From Aplectana chamaeleonis (taxonomy: Eukaryota; Nematoda; Chromadorea; Rhabditida; Cosmocercidae): a DNA stretch of 64,000 nucleotides. Positions within the stretch are counted from its first letter, which is position 1; each line of letters opens with the position of its first letter. The translations under genes were made by a program, and so were the position numbers. The notes below the pieces were generated by a model. It saw nothing but the letters and a program-made list of their open reading frames with translations, searched no databases and was not told where the DNA came from. The stretch is taken from NCBI GenBank assembly GCA_029168955.1, contig JAPDOI010000192.1, positions 293,501 to 357,500 of the forward strand. Direction: 5' to 3'. Of this stretch, positions 1-11,691 are shown piece after piece.

Positions 1-46
1 ACGTGCGCCCTAAATACCGGCGAGAGCGCGGGAGCAGGGTCAAGCT

Positions 47-70
47 CACGGTGGTCCGCGGACCACCGTG
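47..70. repeat. Perfect 24-nt subterminal palindrome of hAT family A
   Basis: The core GGTGGTCCGCGGACCACC is exactly self-complementary, and the symmetry extends three bases on each side. It lies 12 bp inside the element end. The copy at 42030 has the same palindrome with substitutions. Subterminal palindromes in hAT elements can serve as transposase binding sites; that role is inferred here. Confidence 0.8.
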
Positions 71-599
71 GGACCGAGGGGTTCGTTATTTTTTTGAGAA
101 AACTTTAAATTTTTGGGTGGGGGGTCGTTATTTTTTGACCCATCTAAAATAATGTCTGTATCGCTGAAAAATTGAATCTTGAGGTAAAATTATTCGGGGC
201 CATGATTATTTACCATGGAATGGTCAACATTATCGATGGAACAAGAGCAGTTTCCAGATAAAAAAAAATTGAGTAAATCATCAAGCGTGTACTAGCTCAA
301 CATTATCTCGACTACGACAGTCGGAGTTCGAGGTTTTCTAGCTAAATCCGATAGAAGTGAAGACTGTTTTATCGCTTCGGAACTGGTTGGGCCACGACTG
401 CAAACTTTGTGCAGATCTGGCAATGGTAGCGTAGGTTTCGTACGATGGCATCGCATCCTGTATAGCGCAGTACTTTTGAAGTAAGGCGATTAAGTTCGTA
501 ATCGAATTTAGACGTACTGTGATCTGTATCTTGTTCGCGTCGTCTATATATTTGGGCCAGCCTCTGGTATTGAATTTGGCGTTTGTAGTTTACACATTT

Positions 600-2642
600 T
601 GAAGCTTTGGAAACTCGCTATTTCACATTGTATCATCTCCAGCAGTATGTGACGACCCAAAGGATAGGGTAAGTCCTTCTGCTTCCTGCGTTAGCCTCGT
701 CTCCTGGGAATATATACCTTCGAATTTGATTGGCATAGCTGGAGTAGAACTCTGTGATGTGGGTGCTAACCAGAGCAACAGATGTCCCTTCGCTATACAC
801 TTTACCCAAGGCTCAATGGCTAAGAGCATCGATGTCAAAGGTAATGTATTCGGTGTAACGATGAGCGTTGCCTTGTTCTCTTTGATGGAGTGTGACTCCT
901 CATCTCTGTTTTTCTGGCTTTATGTTTCGGTACTCCGAAATTGAGAGCGTTTCATGGCTTTGCGACGTCGGTCCACTAAGGCTCAAATGTCTTAGGCTCA
1001 TACCACAGCAGGCATTCAGAAATTGGGCCTTCAAAAGAGGTATAGTACTGATCGAGAAACTCTGTGCTCACACTTTCGTATCTTAAGCTCAAAAGGATTC
1101 TTCATTTTCGAAATGTTATTGTCTCTCAATAATCTTTGTGCAACATTCGCCATTTTGCCGCCCTTGTCTCCCATCATGTGGTCGAAATAGCGCCAGCGAG
1201 ACACATATTATACTATGAGACCTTCTTCTTATTGTAGTTCCTCTGAAAATAATGTCAGCTGGAATAGTGTGTGGCTCACGTGGTGAAGATTTGGAAACGT
1301 GCGCCCGTCCACGCAGCAGCCACAGCTCTTGCTTTGATACTTTCAGTTGTATCTCACTTCGCCAAGGCTTAAAGGCTCCCAATCAACATGGGTAGTTGCG
1401 TAGGATCTTTGCCAGCGCTTGCTACACGCTGGCCGACCAGCGGACCCGATGTACCGCCCCCATTTTAAGGTAGGAAAGTTTATTTGTTCCTGAGCGAGCC
1501 GATACGCGTAGTTTGAGCAGTTCTGAGCAGTTACGACGGAATTCAGTGTATGTGCTGCGTAGACGCTGAGAAAAAAATCTAGAACAAAACATATTTAGAT
1601 ACCTAAAAATTCTTTTAATCATGTTGGGTTCGCACCTGCTCTCATATTTCCATCGAGTGTTGTCTCGTCATCTACTATGAGCTGAAGTCTTGCATGAATG
1701 AAGTTTGTGTGCACTGTCATCATAGACGCACCGTCGGCAGACAGGGCCATCACCTTTCTTATGGCAAAGGCGAAGGGCTTGTGAGAAAGACCATTCTGCA
1801 TGTTTGCCCATGAATCCTCCTCAATTAGAAAATTCTTGAATGCGTCAACAATGTCTTCGGACTTTCGCTTTCTGTTTCTACTAAAGAGAAGTGGAAAGTT
1901 ACGGGTGTGTAGGAGGACGAGATAATCTTTATGAGAAATATTGCGATCGGTGTCGGTAATGCCGCCGGTCAACAGAGAAAAGCTTGACCATACGCTTGGC
2001 ATATATGGGATCGTAATGAAATTAAGCAGGCGTCGCATCAAACTTCATTGTCATCACAATAAAAGAGAATTGTTTAGCGGAGGACAGAGCTTCCTTGGCA
2101 GCGATGCCAAATACGAGGTAGGATCGAAAGCTTGGTATGAAGACATCGTCCGTGCTAAGAAAGTTTGCAGCATTCTGTGGTAAAACATGAGATTGACACG
2201 GTTTTCTGCGCGAACACCTCCTCACCCCTCGTGAAAATTATCTGGAGCTTTCAGAATTTTCGGCGTTGCAAGTTATATCTCATCCATCTCTGTTAGGCCC
2301 TACAAAGTTCAGCAATTGAGCGCTCATTGTGTGAATGTCCTCATACTGTTCCCGCTTTCTTTTTTGCACTCTTTGCATAAGGTCTGCAAATATTTTCTGC
2401 ATCAGGTCGAAGCTCCTCATCCGTATTCTAGGGCAGACCGTGACCAGAAATTTAGAGTCGGTAGCGAAACTAAATTGTAGCTGAATCATCTTGAGCTTTG
2501 CTCCGTTTGGTTCATATAACACCCCAAACCTTCGGGAGCTGAGGCTCTCAGAGGAGGAAAACATATCCCGAAGAATAACACGCGAATGCCATTTCTCGCT
2601 CCGAAACTTTAGGAAGATAGCACACAACATCTCCGTCATCAT
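600..2642 (-). pseudogene. Decayed hAT transposase
   Basis: Minus-strand open stretches 2642-2280, 2225-2022, 2041-1619, 1622-1422, 1382-1116 and 838-623 run in the order of one gene broken by frameshifts, stops and possibly introns. The stretch near 1620-1760 contains SADGASMMT, resembling the catalytic-aspartate motif (DGASVMTG-like) of hAT transposases. The 1422-1500 stretch contains RVRWSAS, resembling the conserved R-W motif after the first catalytic region, and codes for LAKILRNYP just after. A second copy at 44504-44693 preserves the better motif NGASVMTG, also in a broken frame. The protein would cut and paste the surrounding element in the nucleus. No intact frame remains, so it is inactive. 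Family assignment is by motif only. Confidence 0.55.
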
Positions 2643-2691
2643 TTAATACCTTAGCACTCGAAGATTCGAAACAAGTTCAAAATCGTGCAGG

Positions 2692-3336
2692 AAACGAGTC
2701 TGGAAATGGCTCAATGTCTGTTTCAGAAAAAAGTGCCCATAACGAGGGTACCAATCGACTGGAAATGTTCCAAAGATCATTTCTAGATAGGTGAGAAAAT
2801 AACTTTTTTCAAAAACTGAACTTCACCTACCCCCCTCCGGACTGAAAAAATCGACCCAAAAATCGAAAAAGAGTCGTCTGGATACATGACTCAGTGAAAG
2901 AGTGTAAACTGTAGACAGATATTGGAAAATGTTAACGTCCGGAGATGAGCTCATAAAATCGATTTTGAGCCAACTTATGGCCGGTCAAAGGTGCGGTGGT
3001 CCCACGGTGGTCCAAAAGCCCCATCGGACTACCATGGCCAAAAACGGAAGGCGAAAGTGTTTCCCGTCTCTGATATGCTTTTCAGCTTTCCATCTGGCTG
3101 AATTTTTCGAATATTGGCAGCGCATAGAACGCTATTCATCCACTTTGGAATGGTGAGGCCCCAAAAACTGAAAAAAAACTCCAAAATGAAACGAGTCTGG
3201 AAATGGCGGAATGTCAGTTTCAGAAAAAAGTACCCATAAAGAGGGTACCAATCGACTGGAAATGTTCCAAAAATCATTTCTAAATAGGTGAAAAAATAAC
3301 TTTTTTCAAAAACTGAACTTCACCTACCCCCCTCCG
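2692..3336. repeat. About 490-bp tandem duplication in hAT family A
   Basis: Sequence beginning ACGAGTCTGGAAATGGC at 2690 recurs at 3182 with high identity, including the phrases GGGTACCAATCGACTGG and CACCTACCCCCCTCCG. The second unit is interrupted at 3336 and completed at 27093-27460. This direct repeat is the internal yardstick that proves the 3337-27092 block is an insertion. Confidence 0.85.
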
Positions 3337-3426
3337 TGTTGTGAACAACCAAATCTCATATAAAGTCGATTTATTGTACACTATTTTTCAACCTTCGAAT
3401 GTGCAAATGAGTATTGGCCTGACATC

Positions 3427-3598
3427 TGTAAACTCTGGTACCGCCGTAGTGACCTGTTGATTTCGATCAATACCAGCAGCGGAGCGGTGGGCCTCGGTGA
3501 AATATAACTAGTGATAAGGAGGTTCCGACAAAAAAGCCACCGCTCCGCGCTGTGATAATCGAAATCAACAGGTCACTACGGCGGTACCAGAGTTTACA
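3427..3598. mobile_element. 172-bp MITE with long terminal inverted repeats
   Basis: The outer arms, starting TGTAAACTCTGGTACCGCCG and running through GACCTGTTGATTTCGAT, are inverted copies almost without mismatch for about 40 bp, with a weaker GC-rich match (AGCGGAGCGGTGG) inside. The short centre has no coding potential. The target duplication could not be settled; ACAT-like bases occur on both sides. Superfamily unknown. Confidence 0.8.
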
Positions 3599-4214
3599 AC
3601 ATTTTAGCTACCGCTTATTGCCGGTCGCCCCAGTGTTGTGGATGCAACCTTGTGAATCTTATATCTAATACTAGCGAGACCTAGCGAAGTTTTCACTTAC
3701 AGAAACTTTTGCGTGAGGCAACTACCTGAGACGGATTGGTTTGTTAGAACGGTGGTGACTGACTTCCGTCTACCCGAAAGGATTGCTGTACGTGTTGGAC
3801 TCTCCTGAGCAAGAGCAGGGAACCGTACATTTACAACTTGAGCCGTGGGGGTATCAAAATGTGGTATCATAAAGCAAAGAAAACAAGCCAGCGGTTAACC
3901 GTCAAGTTTGCTACCGGTACAAAATTTACCCCTTCTGTACTTCCTTCCCTTTGCATCCATACCCACCGTCCTTTCTTCCAATTTAAACAAAAGTTCACAA
4001 GCGGAAATTGTTCTCGCTTTACCGTCTCTATCATGATAAGGAAAAACGCATTCTCATATTATACGATGTTTCCCTAGTTGACCAGCATCATGCCCTTGAT
4101 TCTCAATGAATGAAATTGGTAGGTGGTTGTTTGTGTTTTTAATGGTACAGATTTTGATGGCTCAGACTTGCAACATATATAAAACGGTTTTTTGGAAGTT
4201 AGGGATTCGAAATA

Positions 4215-4667
4215 ATGACTGAGCGGTTTGCAATGAGTGGCGAACAGAGAAGGTGCGGAAGTGGAGCGCTGCGCATCTTAAAACTGGCAAAAAATGTGCC
4301 GAGGTTCTGCGTCAATCTCAAGCTGCGTCGCACGCTTCTCGAGATTCATGTTTTCCTATCTCAGCTTCTTCATAAAAGGTTAAGATTTAGCATTACTAAA
4401 ATTGAAAAACCTTTTTCAAATTCTACACTCTTGGTGACGTCCTGCACACACTCCACTGCGGTCCTGCCTGCTTTCGATGACCCGCACACTCAGCAGCCTG
4501 GGGACCTGCGCACTCTCTATGACGTCCTGCACACTCCGTTGGAGTTCACATTTTCTATGACGCCCTGCACGCTACCATTTAGGTCCTGCACACTTTCTAT
4601 GACGTGCTGCACACTCCCGTTGGGTCCCTGCACATTCCTACTTAGGAACTGCACGCACTTTCTATGA
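4215..4667 (+). other. Open frame running from element leader into the 42-bp array
   Basis: The frame opens 35 bp after a TATA-like box and reads about 75 codons of non-repetitive sequence (including MSGEQRRCGSGAL) before entering the array, where it becomes LSMTPCTLP-type repeats. The homologous place in the 45-kb copy has ATGAGTGGTGAAGGG followed at once by TAG, so the frame is not conserved. I regard it as probably non-coding, but the ATGAGTGG start context is shared by both copies. Confidence 0.2.
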
Positions 4668-6300
4668 CGTCCTGCACACTCCGATTAGGGTCCTGCACTT
4701 TCTATGACGCCCTGCACGCACTCCACTGAGGTCCTGCACACTTTCTATGACGTCCTGCACACTCCCACTGGGGTCTATGCACCTTCCCTACTTAGGACCT
4801 GCGCACTTTTCTACTGTCCTGCACACTCCGATTAGGGTTCTGCACACTTTCTATGACGCCCTGCACCTCACTGAGGTCCTGCACACTTTATATGACGTTC
4901 TGCACACTCCCACTGGGGTCCTGCACATTCCACCACATAGGACCTGCTCACTTTCTATGACGCCCTGCACACTCCCACTGAGGTCCCTTCACACTTTCTA
5001 TGACGCCCTGCACACTCCCACTGAGGTCCTGCACACTTTCTATGACGCCCTGCACACTCCCACTGGGGTCCCTGCACATTCCTACGTAGGACCTGCACTT
5101 TCTATGACGTCCTGCACACTCGATTAGGGTCCTGCACACACTATGACGTCCTGCACACTTCCGCTGAGGTCTGCACATTCCTACTTAGGACCTGCGCACT
5201 TTCTGCTGATGTCCTGCACACTCTCCGATTAGGATCTTCCCGCACTTTCTATGACGCCCTGCACACTCACTGAGGTCCTGCACACTTTATATGACGTCCT
5301 GCACACTCCCACTGGGGGTCCTGCACATTTCTACTTAGGACCTGCGCACTTTCTATGACGTCCTGCACACTCCGATTAGGGTCCTGCACACTTTCTATGA
5401 CGCCCTGCACTCTCCACTGAGGTCCTGCACACACTCTGCGCACTGCCGCCCTGCCCCACTCTCACTGAGGTCCTGCACACTTTCTATGACGCCCTGCACA
5501 CTCCCACTGAGGTCCTGCACACTTTCTATGACGCCCTGCACACTCCACTGGGGTCCACCACACATCCCTCATGCAGGACCTGCGCACTTTATATGACGTC
5601 CTGAACACTCAGTTTGAGGTCCTGCACACTTTCTGTGACGTCCTGCACACTTCCGCTGCTGGGGGTCCTGCACCTTCCTACCCAGGACCTGCGCACTTTC
5701 TATGACGTCCTGCACACTCCGATTAGGGTCCACTGCACACTTTCTATGACGCCCTGCACACTCCCACTGAGGTCCCTGCACACACTTTCCTACTGACGTT
5801 CTGCACACTCCCACTGGGGTCCTGCACATTCCTACATGAGACCTGCTCTACACTTTCTATGACGCCCTGCCCACTCCCACTGAGGTCCTGCACACTTTCT
5901 GCGACGCCCTGCACACTCCCACTGAGGTCCTGCACCGCTTTCTATGACGCCCTGCACACTCCTACTGGGGTCCTGCACATTTCTACTTAGGACCTGCGCA
6001 CTTTCTGCCGACGTCTATACACACACTCCGATTAGGGTCACTGCACACTTTTCCTATGACGCCCTGCACACACACTCCCACTGAGGTCCTGCACACTTTC
6101 TGTGACTGCCACCACCCACTCTCACTCACACTTTCTATGACGTCCTGCACCTTTCCGCTGGGGTCCTGCACATTCCTACTTATCACCTGCGCACTTTCTA
6201 TGACGTCCTGCACACTCTGATTAGGGTCCTGCACACCCACTATGACGTCTTGCACACCCTCACTGGGGTCCTGCACACCTTTTATGACGCCCTGCATTTT
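4440..6300 (+). repeat. 42-bp tandem array, AT-shifted version (about 44 units by length)
   Basis: Units contain CTTTCTATGACGCCCTGCAC and return every 42 bp, but with many small indels that break all frames. Unit-by-unit alignment to the array at 45.4-52.5 kb shows the same 42-bp unit with roughly nine of 42 positions changed, mostly G/C to A/T. This array looks older and decayed; the larger one is homogenised. Confidence 0.9.
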
Positions 6301-6501
6301 TTGCATCAACTAGACGACTCATAGAGAAGTTATCATGACCCACGGCCAAGGAGTGCGCTCCACGGACAAACTCAGTTGCCCCGGGGCACGTAAGAGGTGA
6401 CTCGGGCTGATTTTTTAGTAATCGATAAATGTCTCACCCACCTAAATGTTAAAATTTTCTTTCATACAAGTTTTGATCGGCCATTCCTAAGATATCCGGG
6501 A

Positions 6502-6537
6502 CACATGCACACACATACACACACACACACACACACA
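6502..6537 (+). repeat. CA dinucleotide microsatellite
   Basis: A run of mainly CA repeats follows ATCCGGGACACATG at the 3' tail of the array element. The right-hand array is also followed by CA-rich simple sequence at 52598-52646. Confidence 0.9.
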
Positions 6538-7014
6538 TCGGGACATAACTGCTTTAAGTATAAGGATAACATATATAGATTAGGGCAAATGGTATTGAGT
6601 ACTAAGAATCAAAACGGTCATAAAACATTAATGTATAGTTCATCCATAGCTCCAGACACCATTTACAACTCCAGCCGTTAGGCATCGTATCCAGAGGGGT
6701 GGTGTCTGGTAGGTTAATTACACGCGGGTGTGCCTCATATGGTGCCGCTACGAATTGATAGATGAGATATTTGCTTGAGGGCTCGGTGCAGCACCTGTGA
6801 ATATATGTGTAATTACAACTTTGTATGATATTTGTTTGTGGGGCCGCCTCCCCAATCTGTATAAAAGGCGCTGGGAGATGTTGATAGAGGGTTCGTCTGT
6901 TCACTGAGCAGGTACTTGTTAATAAATCGATATATTGCAAGTGTACTGTAACCATTGCTGGTAATCCACCAAATTGGTAATTTGCATCGGCCAGTGAACG
7001 ATCCCTCGCTTCAA

Positions 7015-7970
7015 CTTCCTCAGCTTTAGTGTGTTCCTCCCTGAGGAAACGAGAGAAAAGTGAGCCTCACTCTACCCAATCTTCTCACCTAGTGTTCCTC
7101 ATTGGAGGAACGAGAAGCAAGAGCGGGAAGCTTTGTCTTGTGCGTCTCCGCAAGGGGAACCGGCAGAGTAAGCCTCTCTCAACGACTTATCTTCTCACTT
7201 AGTGTTCCTCATTGGAGGAACGAGAAGAAAGAGCGTAACCTCTGTCTTGTGCGTCTCCTGCAAGGGGGAACCCGGCAGAGTTTTAACCTCAACCGAGTAT
7301 CTGTCCTTGTGTGCGTCTCCGCGCAAGGGAAAATCCGGCAGAGTAAAACTCGAGAGTATCTGTCTTGTGCGTCTCCGCAAGGGGAAGCGGCAGAGTTAAA
7401 TCTCAAAAAAGTGCCTGTCTTGTGCGTCTCCGCAAAGGGGAACCGGCAGTGCACAACTTCCAATCTCTACCAGGCGTGAACTCTGTCTTGTGCGTCTCCG
7501 CAAAGGGAACCGGCAGTCTGCCTCTATCCCTACCAGCTTCAAGAGCGTAAACTCTGGTCTTGTGCGTCTCACGGGCAAGGGGAATCCGGCAGTGTTTTAC
7601 CTTCTAAACCTTCGAAAAAGGGCGTAAGCTCACTCTGTCTCTGTGCGTCTCCCGCAAGGGGAAACCGGCAGTGCTTTACCTCTAAACCTTCTAAAAAAGA
7701 GCGTGATCTCTGTCTTGTGCGTCTCCGCAAGGGGAAACCGGCAGTGCTTTACCTCCTAAACCTTCTACAAAAAGAGAGCGTGATCTCTGTTTTGTGTGTC
7801 TCCGAAAGGGGAACCGGCAGAGTCGAACCTCGAAATCCTCTTTGGTTCCTGTGGAGTCTCCAGAAGGGGAAACCGGCAAGGCGTACTTCAAACATCCTTC
7901 ATCTCGTGCGTCTTCTCTCACGAGGAACCGGTGAAGTAATAAGCTTTTTCCTGCAATCAGGAAAAAGTTC
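7015..7970 (+). repeat. Minisatellite leader between LTR and gag
   Basis: About a dozen copies of a GTGCGTCTCCGCAAGGGG-containing unit, each followed by AACCGGCAG, spaced 55-110 bp apart (near 7140, 7248, 7311, 7368, 7424, 7490, 7561, 7645, 7718, 7795, 7852 and 7904). The GC-rich core is conserved while the spacer length varies. It occupies the 5' untranslated leader position of the retroelement. Short open frames on both strands here are by-products of the repeat. Confidence 0.85.
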
Positions 7971-8149
7971 CCGGCAGCAAGTTCTCAATTTGACCTTTCT
8001 CAGCAAGAAGCCAAGAGGACTGTGTCAGCGCTTTCGTCTCCCTCACAAGTGAGAAAATCAGAAAGCGAAGCAGTTTCCCCTAATAAACCGGGAAAATTTG
8101 ACAGGCGAAGCAAATCCTCCTTGAGGTAAACAAAAAAGAAGTCCCGCGT

Positions 8150-9140
8150 GGCAGGAAGTTACCTACTGCGGAATCAACCGAAGCAGTAAAAAAAACCAAG
8201 GAACCTTGAAACTTGAAACAAACCAGAAAAAAAAAGTGAAAATGGTTGGAATTCAAAGTCTTCAAAACAAAGATCACAAATAGCATTGTGCGCTGATCAA
8301 ATCCAACAGAAGACGGTATGAAGAAATTGGAAACACCATTCACATTCCCCTACTGAAAAACAGAATTATTGAAGCCTTCATACGGGAACGCACTGTGGAA
8401 TTAAACCACCTGGCATGATCCATTACAAAAGCCAAGGAATTCTTGGACAAATGTGTTCAAGACGCCATCGAAAGGATTGAATCACGGTCGGAACAGAAAG
8501 AGAGTGATAAATTGATGCTCGATCTTAACAAGCACCTGGAATCTGAGGCAAACAACTTGGATATAGAAGTCATCCAATGGCTAAACAAAATTGAGTTCAG
8601 AAAAGAAGAATTAACTCAACAATCGATCCTCCTCACGAAAGCGACTAATTACGGTAGGCACAAGCTGAGCAACTGCGGAACCAACAGCAGCACCAAGAAC
8701 ACCCAAGCAACCTTGAAAAAAAAACTTGATGAAAATGGCTGGCATTCAAATATACAAGGCCAAGATCACAAAAGCATGCGCATTGATCAAGTCGAGTGAA
8801 GCTGACATGAACAAGTTGGAAACACCATTTGCATTTCCTACTGAAAAAAACGGAATGCGATGTCTTTGCCTAAGGGAGCATTACACTGGAATTGAAAACC
8901 ATCTGGGCGAGAACAATCACGAAAGGGAAAGAATTTCTCGACATCTGCGTCAAAGAGGCGCTGAAAGGATCGAATCGCGGTCCGGAGCAGAAGGATTCAG
9001 GATAAGCTCATGGCTGACCTACTACAAGCATCTGGAGTCTGGAAGCAGGAACGACATGGATATAGAAGTGATTCAGTGGTTGAACAGAATGAGAGGTTCA
9101 GAAAAGAAGAACTGGCTCCAACAGATGACGCACTGCACTT
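8150..9140 (+). repeat. About 490-bp tandem duplication in gag 5' region
   Basis: The stretch around 8150-8640 is repeated at about 8650-9140. Matching landmarks are AACTGCGGAACCAAC-type sequence, CCTTGAAA, GAAAATGG, GATCACAAA, TTGGAAACACCATT and the segment encoding DIEVIQWLN. Divergence with frameshifts shows that the duplication is not recent. Confidence 0.75.
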
Positions 9141-9765
9141 ACGGGAGCGGCTAATTACGATAACCAACAAGCTGGCAAGTGCGGCAACACCTAACAGCCA
9201 ACAGGTTGATATATACGATAGCCGTAGTGCAGTAATTAGCGATCGCACTGTACGAGTGAGGCGACCACAGCTCAAGAAGTGCCTATGTTTTCTCGGAAAC
9301 TTCCGCGAATTCAACGCATCTTCTGGTCAGAAGTATTCGATTCCTTAATTCACAGCGACTTTCAGATTCGAGCGATCGAGAGAAATTTCTATTCCTGAAG
9401 CAGGCATTGAAAGGCAAAGCTGCGGGATCAATAAACAGCAGCATCCCTGTCCTAGGAGAAAAGGGCGTATAACATTTGCTATAAATATTCTCAAAAAGCA
9501 GTACGACCGATCATCAAGTATTGCCGACGTATTAATAAACGAAATTGAGCATCTACCACGGGCCAGAGAAAATTCCAGGGAGCTGTCCGTGAAATCTCTA
9601 CTATTTCGTCCAGAATCACGCATTTAGGAGCAAACTGGAATGTCAATGAACGCTGATCGAGAATTGTGGAGACAACTCAATCCTTTCAAAATTCACCGAG
9701 AGGAGATATGCAGTAATGTGATTGGCGATGGTAAATGAAGCTGGTATGTCCTACGAAGTGAATGA
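8443..9765 (+). pseudogene. Pao/BEL-type gag, N-terminal and central part (decayed)
   Basis: Broken plus-strand frames encode a helical N-terminal segment (EAERIESR- and DIEVIQWLN-like, present twice through the tandem duplication). From about 9240 a segment follows whose order (QLKKCLCFLGNFREFNA, then DSLIHSDFQIRAIE) matches the central DUF1759 domain of Pao gag proteins. Frames shift at several points near 9345, 9420, 9620 and 9735. The reading can still be followed to EAGMSYEVNDI near 9760, where Penelope-like sequence intervenes. The downstream part, with zinc knuckles, is at 25975-26668. Gag would package the element RNA; this copy cannot be expressed intact. Confidence 0.6.
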
Positions 9766-9814
9766 CATCCCACACAAAAGGTACTTGGTCTGGGCCGGCC
9801 TTGTAACCTAACAA

Positions 9815-10278
9815 ATGGTCTGGGTAAACTCCAACCAAGCAACAGTTTTCTCCTTTAAATTATTGGCAAATACCACTTTTCAAAGAAGCAAGGAGAATAA
9901 TGTTAATTTCATAATCAACTTCGGCAATAGCAACACTGCAACCAACTGTAATCCTAATTGTACAATGGAAAATATTATGGACCATAGTGCTTACATTGTC
10001 TCAAATAACTCCAGATTAAAAATAAATACTTATTCAACAGAGAATCATAATTGCAATAATGAAAACGTAGTTTATTGCTTGACATGTGATAACTGCAACT
10101 ACCAATATGTTGGAATTACAACAAGAAAATTAAAATGCAGGATAAAAGAACATTTATTTCATATACGAAAGCAAGACATCAATAATTATTTATACGATCA
10201 TTTTAAATCTACATGCCGAAATTCCACCATATCTGTTTGTACTTTGGACTCACTCCCCAACAACTGTGACAAAGCAGT
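9815..10278 (+). pseudogene. Penelope-like GIY-YIG endonuclease domain, first part
   Basis: The frame encodes NVVYCLTCDNCNYQYVGIT followed by R and EH at the expected spacing of a Penelope-type GIY-YIG nuclease. A cysteine pair (CLTCDNC) lies just before the YVGIT strand, as in that family. The domain would nick target DNA during retrotransposition. The frame runs to codon GTA at 10276-10278, where the giant Tc1-type element starts with a TA duplication. The remaining C-terminal part resumes at 21414. Length and motifs are otherwise normal. Confidence 0.75.
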
Positions 10279-10279
10279 A

Positions 10280-11691
10280 CAATACCGCCCGTATCTTTTG
10301 GTCATTGGGCGCGCTAGAGCGCCGGAGCGCGCCGTTTGGCGCCGCTTTTGAATAACTCGCTTTAAAGTGGTCCAATCTGAAAATGGAAGTCAGATTCGGA
10401 ATCAGCACCAGAAATGCGGATCTAGCGAGTGAAAAAAATCTGAAATGGAAATCAATGGAGGATTTTGGGTTACGGTAGCCATCCCGTGCACCCAGTCCAA
10501 ATACCTGGTATTTAAGTGTTGTTAAAACTAGTTTCTTTTGATGATTCCTCCTATTCAGCTGATTCATATACTATATTTAATTCTGAGTTTCTTCTGAACC
10601 ATTTTTAAACCAAGTAAATCATTAAAATTTCATAAAAAGCTATTTTTCGTCACAAGTTGAGAATCTCACGAGACTAGACTAGGAATTTGTCTCCATATGA
10701 GTGAGAGTTTATGACTGAAAACCTATCATTCCATGCAGAACTCGGGAAAGTCAAACCCAAGTTAACAGTGGTTTTTAAAAGGAACTAACAATTGTCATAT
10801 GTAAATTTGAAGATCAGCATGACATAACATCTCATGGGGGCAAAATGGAGCCTCTTCAATTTTATTCACGCAAGCAGAACAATGCCAGGAGTGGGAACCT
10901 TTTGTTGCTGTCAAATAATCGAAAGTGAGTGCTTAGGAATTTATAAAAAGTTTCATAAAAAGTCATTTTCCGAAATTCCTTGAAAAAGTCATTTCTACTA
11001 AAAAGTTGAAGGATCTACGAGACTAAACCAGGAATTTGTTCCATTTGAGTGGGAGTTCATGACAAAACCGTATCACCTCCATGCAGGTTAGAGAAACTCA
11101 GACCTATTAATATTGATTTTCCAAAAACAATCTCTAGCAATTGTCATGCATAAATTTGAAGATCAGTATCACATAACATCCTATGGAGCCAAAATGATTT
11201 CTGCAAAGTCATTCACAGAAGCAGAAATAATGCCGGGAATTGGGAACTTCTTGTTGCTCCTCGAATAACGTGAGTTTTCAAGGCGAGTTTTAAATTTCCA
11301 TTCAATACCTGAACGAATTTCACACTGCAGATTAGTGAGTTAGTTTTCTTAGGTACGTGACCATTCTCATCTGAAATGTGAGCGAGAGATAATTGATTTG
11401 ACTGAACAGTCTGACAAATGCTGATTATCTTTGTATTATATGGAGTTTTGCAATGTTCACCCATTATGTTTCGTGCTCTTCGTTGGACGTTTACCTATGC
11501 CATTGCTACTTGACATAGCCTCGTTGGGTACTATCCAATCGTAATTACAATACGCCGACAGACTAGTGGCGGTACACTTTGAGACATGTAACATTTTGTC
11601 ACAAAAATTTATATATTATTACAGCAATTAATACACTTACCAAATCGAATTTGCAATGAAATGCTGCCTAATCATAGGGGCAGATCAATAC
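10280..11691 (+). repeat. Left inverted-repeat arm of the giant element
   Basis: The reverse complement of this arm is found at 19962-21413 with high identity and scattered indels. It starts with a GC-rich hairpin region (GGGCGCGCTAGAGCGCC). The arm contains two diverged tandem units of about 350 bp (landmarks CATATGAGTGAGAGTTTATG at about 10697 and CATTTGAGTGGGAGTTCATG at about 11042), which are repeated subterminal modules. Confidence 0.85.

Larger units (their letters stand above)
3672..6556 (+). mobile_element. 42-bp-array element, left copy (leader plus array plus CA tail)
   Basis: This block sits inside an LTR whose undisturbed copy exists at 26669-27092, so it arrived as a unit. It has a leader of about 770 bp with a TATA-like ATATATAAAACGG near 4178, then ATGAGTGGCGAA near 4231, then about 1.9 kb of 42-bp repeats, then about 250 bp ending in a CA microsatellite. 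The leader matches the one at about 44990-45435 in order (CATGATAAGGA, GTTTGTGTTT, GCAGATTTTGAT, TATATAAA, ATGAGTGG). Insertion mechanism and duplication are unclear. It could be a non-autonomous retroposon or satellite-bearing element. Confidence 0.6.
3634..6971 (+). repeat. Plus-oriented LTR, split by the 42-bp-array element
   Basis: The LTR begins TGTTGTGGATGCAACC at 3634, is interrupted near 3671, resumes at about 6557 with TAACATATATAGATTAGGGC, and ends near 6971 with AATCCACCA. The intact minus-oriented copy at 26669-27092 reads continuously across this point, so 3672-6556 is foreign. The resumed part contains a TATA box (TGTATAAAAGGCGC near 6858) and a polyadenylation signal AATAAA near 6921, the usual order of LTR promoter and R region. 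About 40 bp plus 415 bp are present. Confidence 0.7.

Noticed and set aside
4440..6300. Possible CRISPR array
   Set aside because: Repeats are directly abutting 42-bp units without unique spacers, in a eukaryotic transposon context.
7102..8052. Overlapping frames on both strands at 7.1-8.05 kb
   Set aside because: Shadows of the GC-core minisatellite; frames shift between units.
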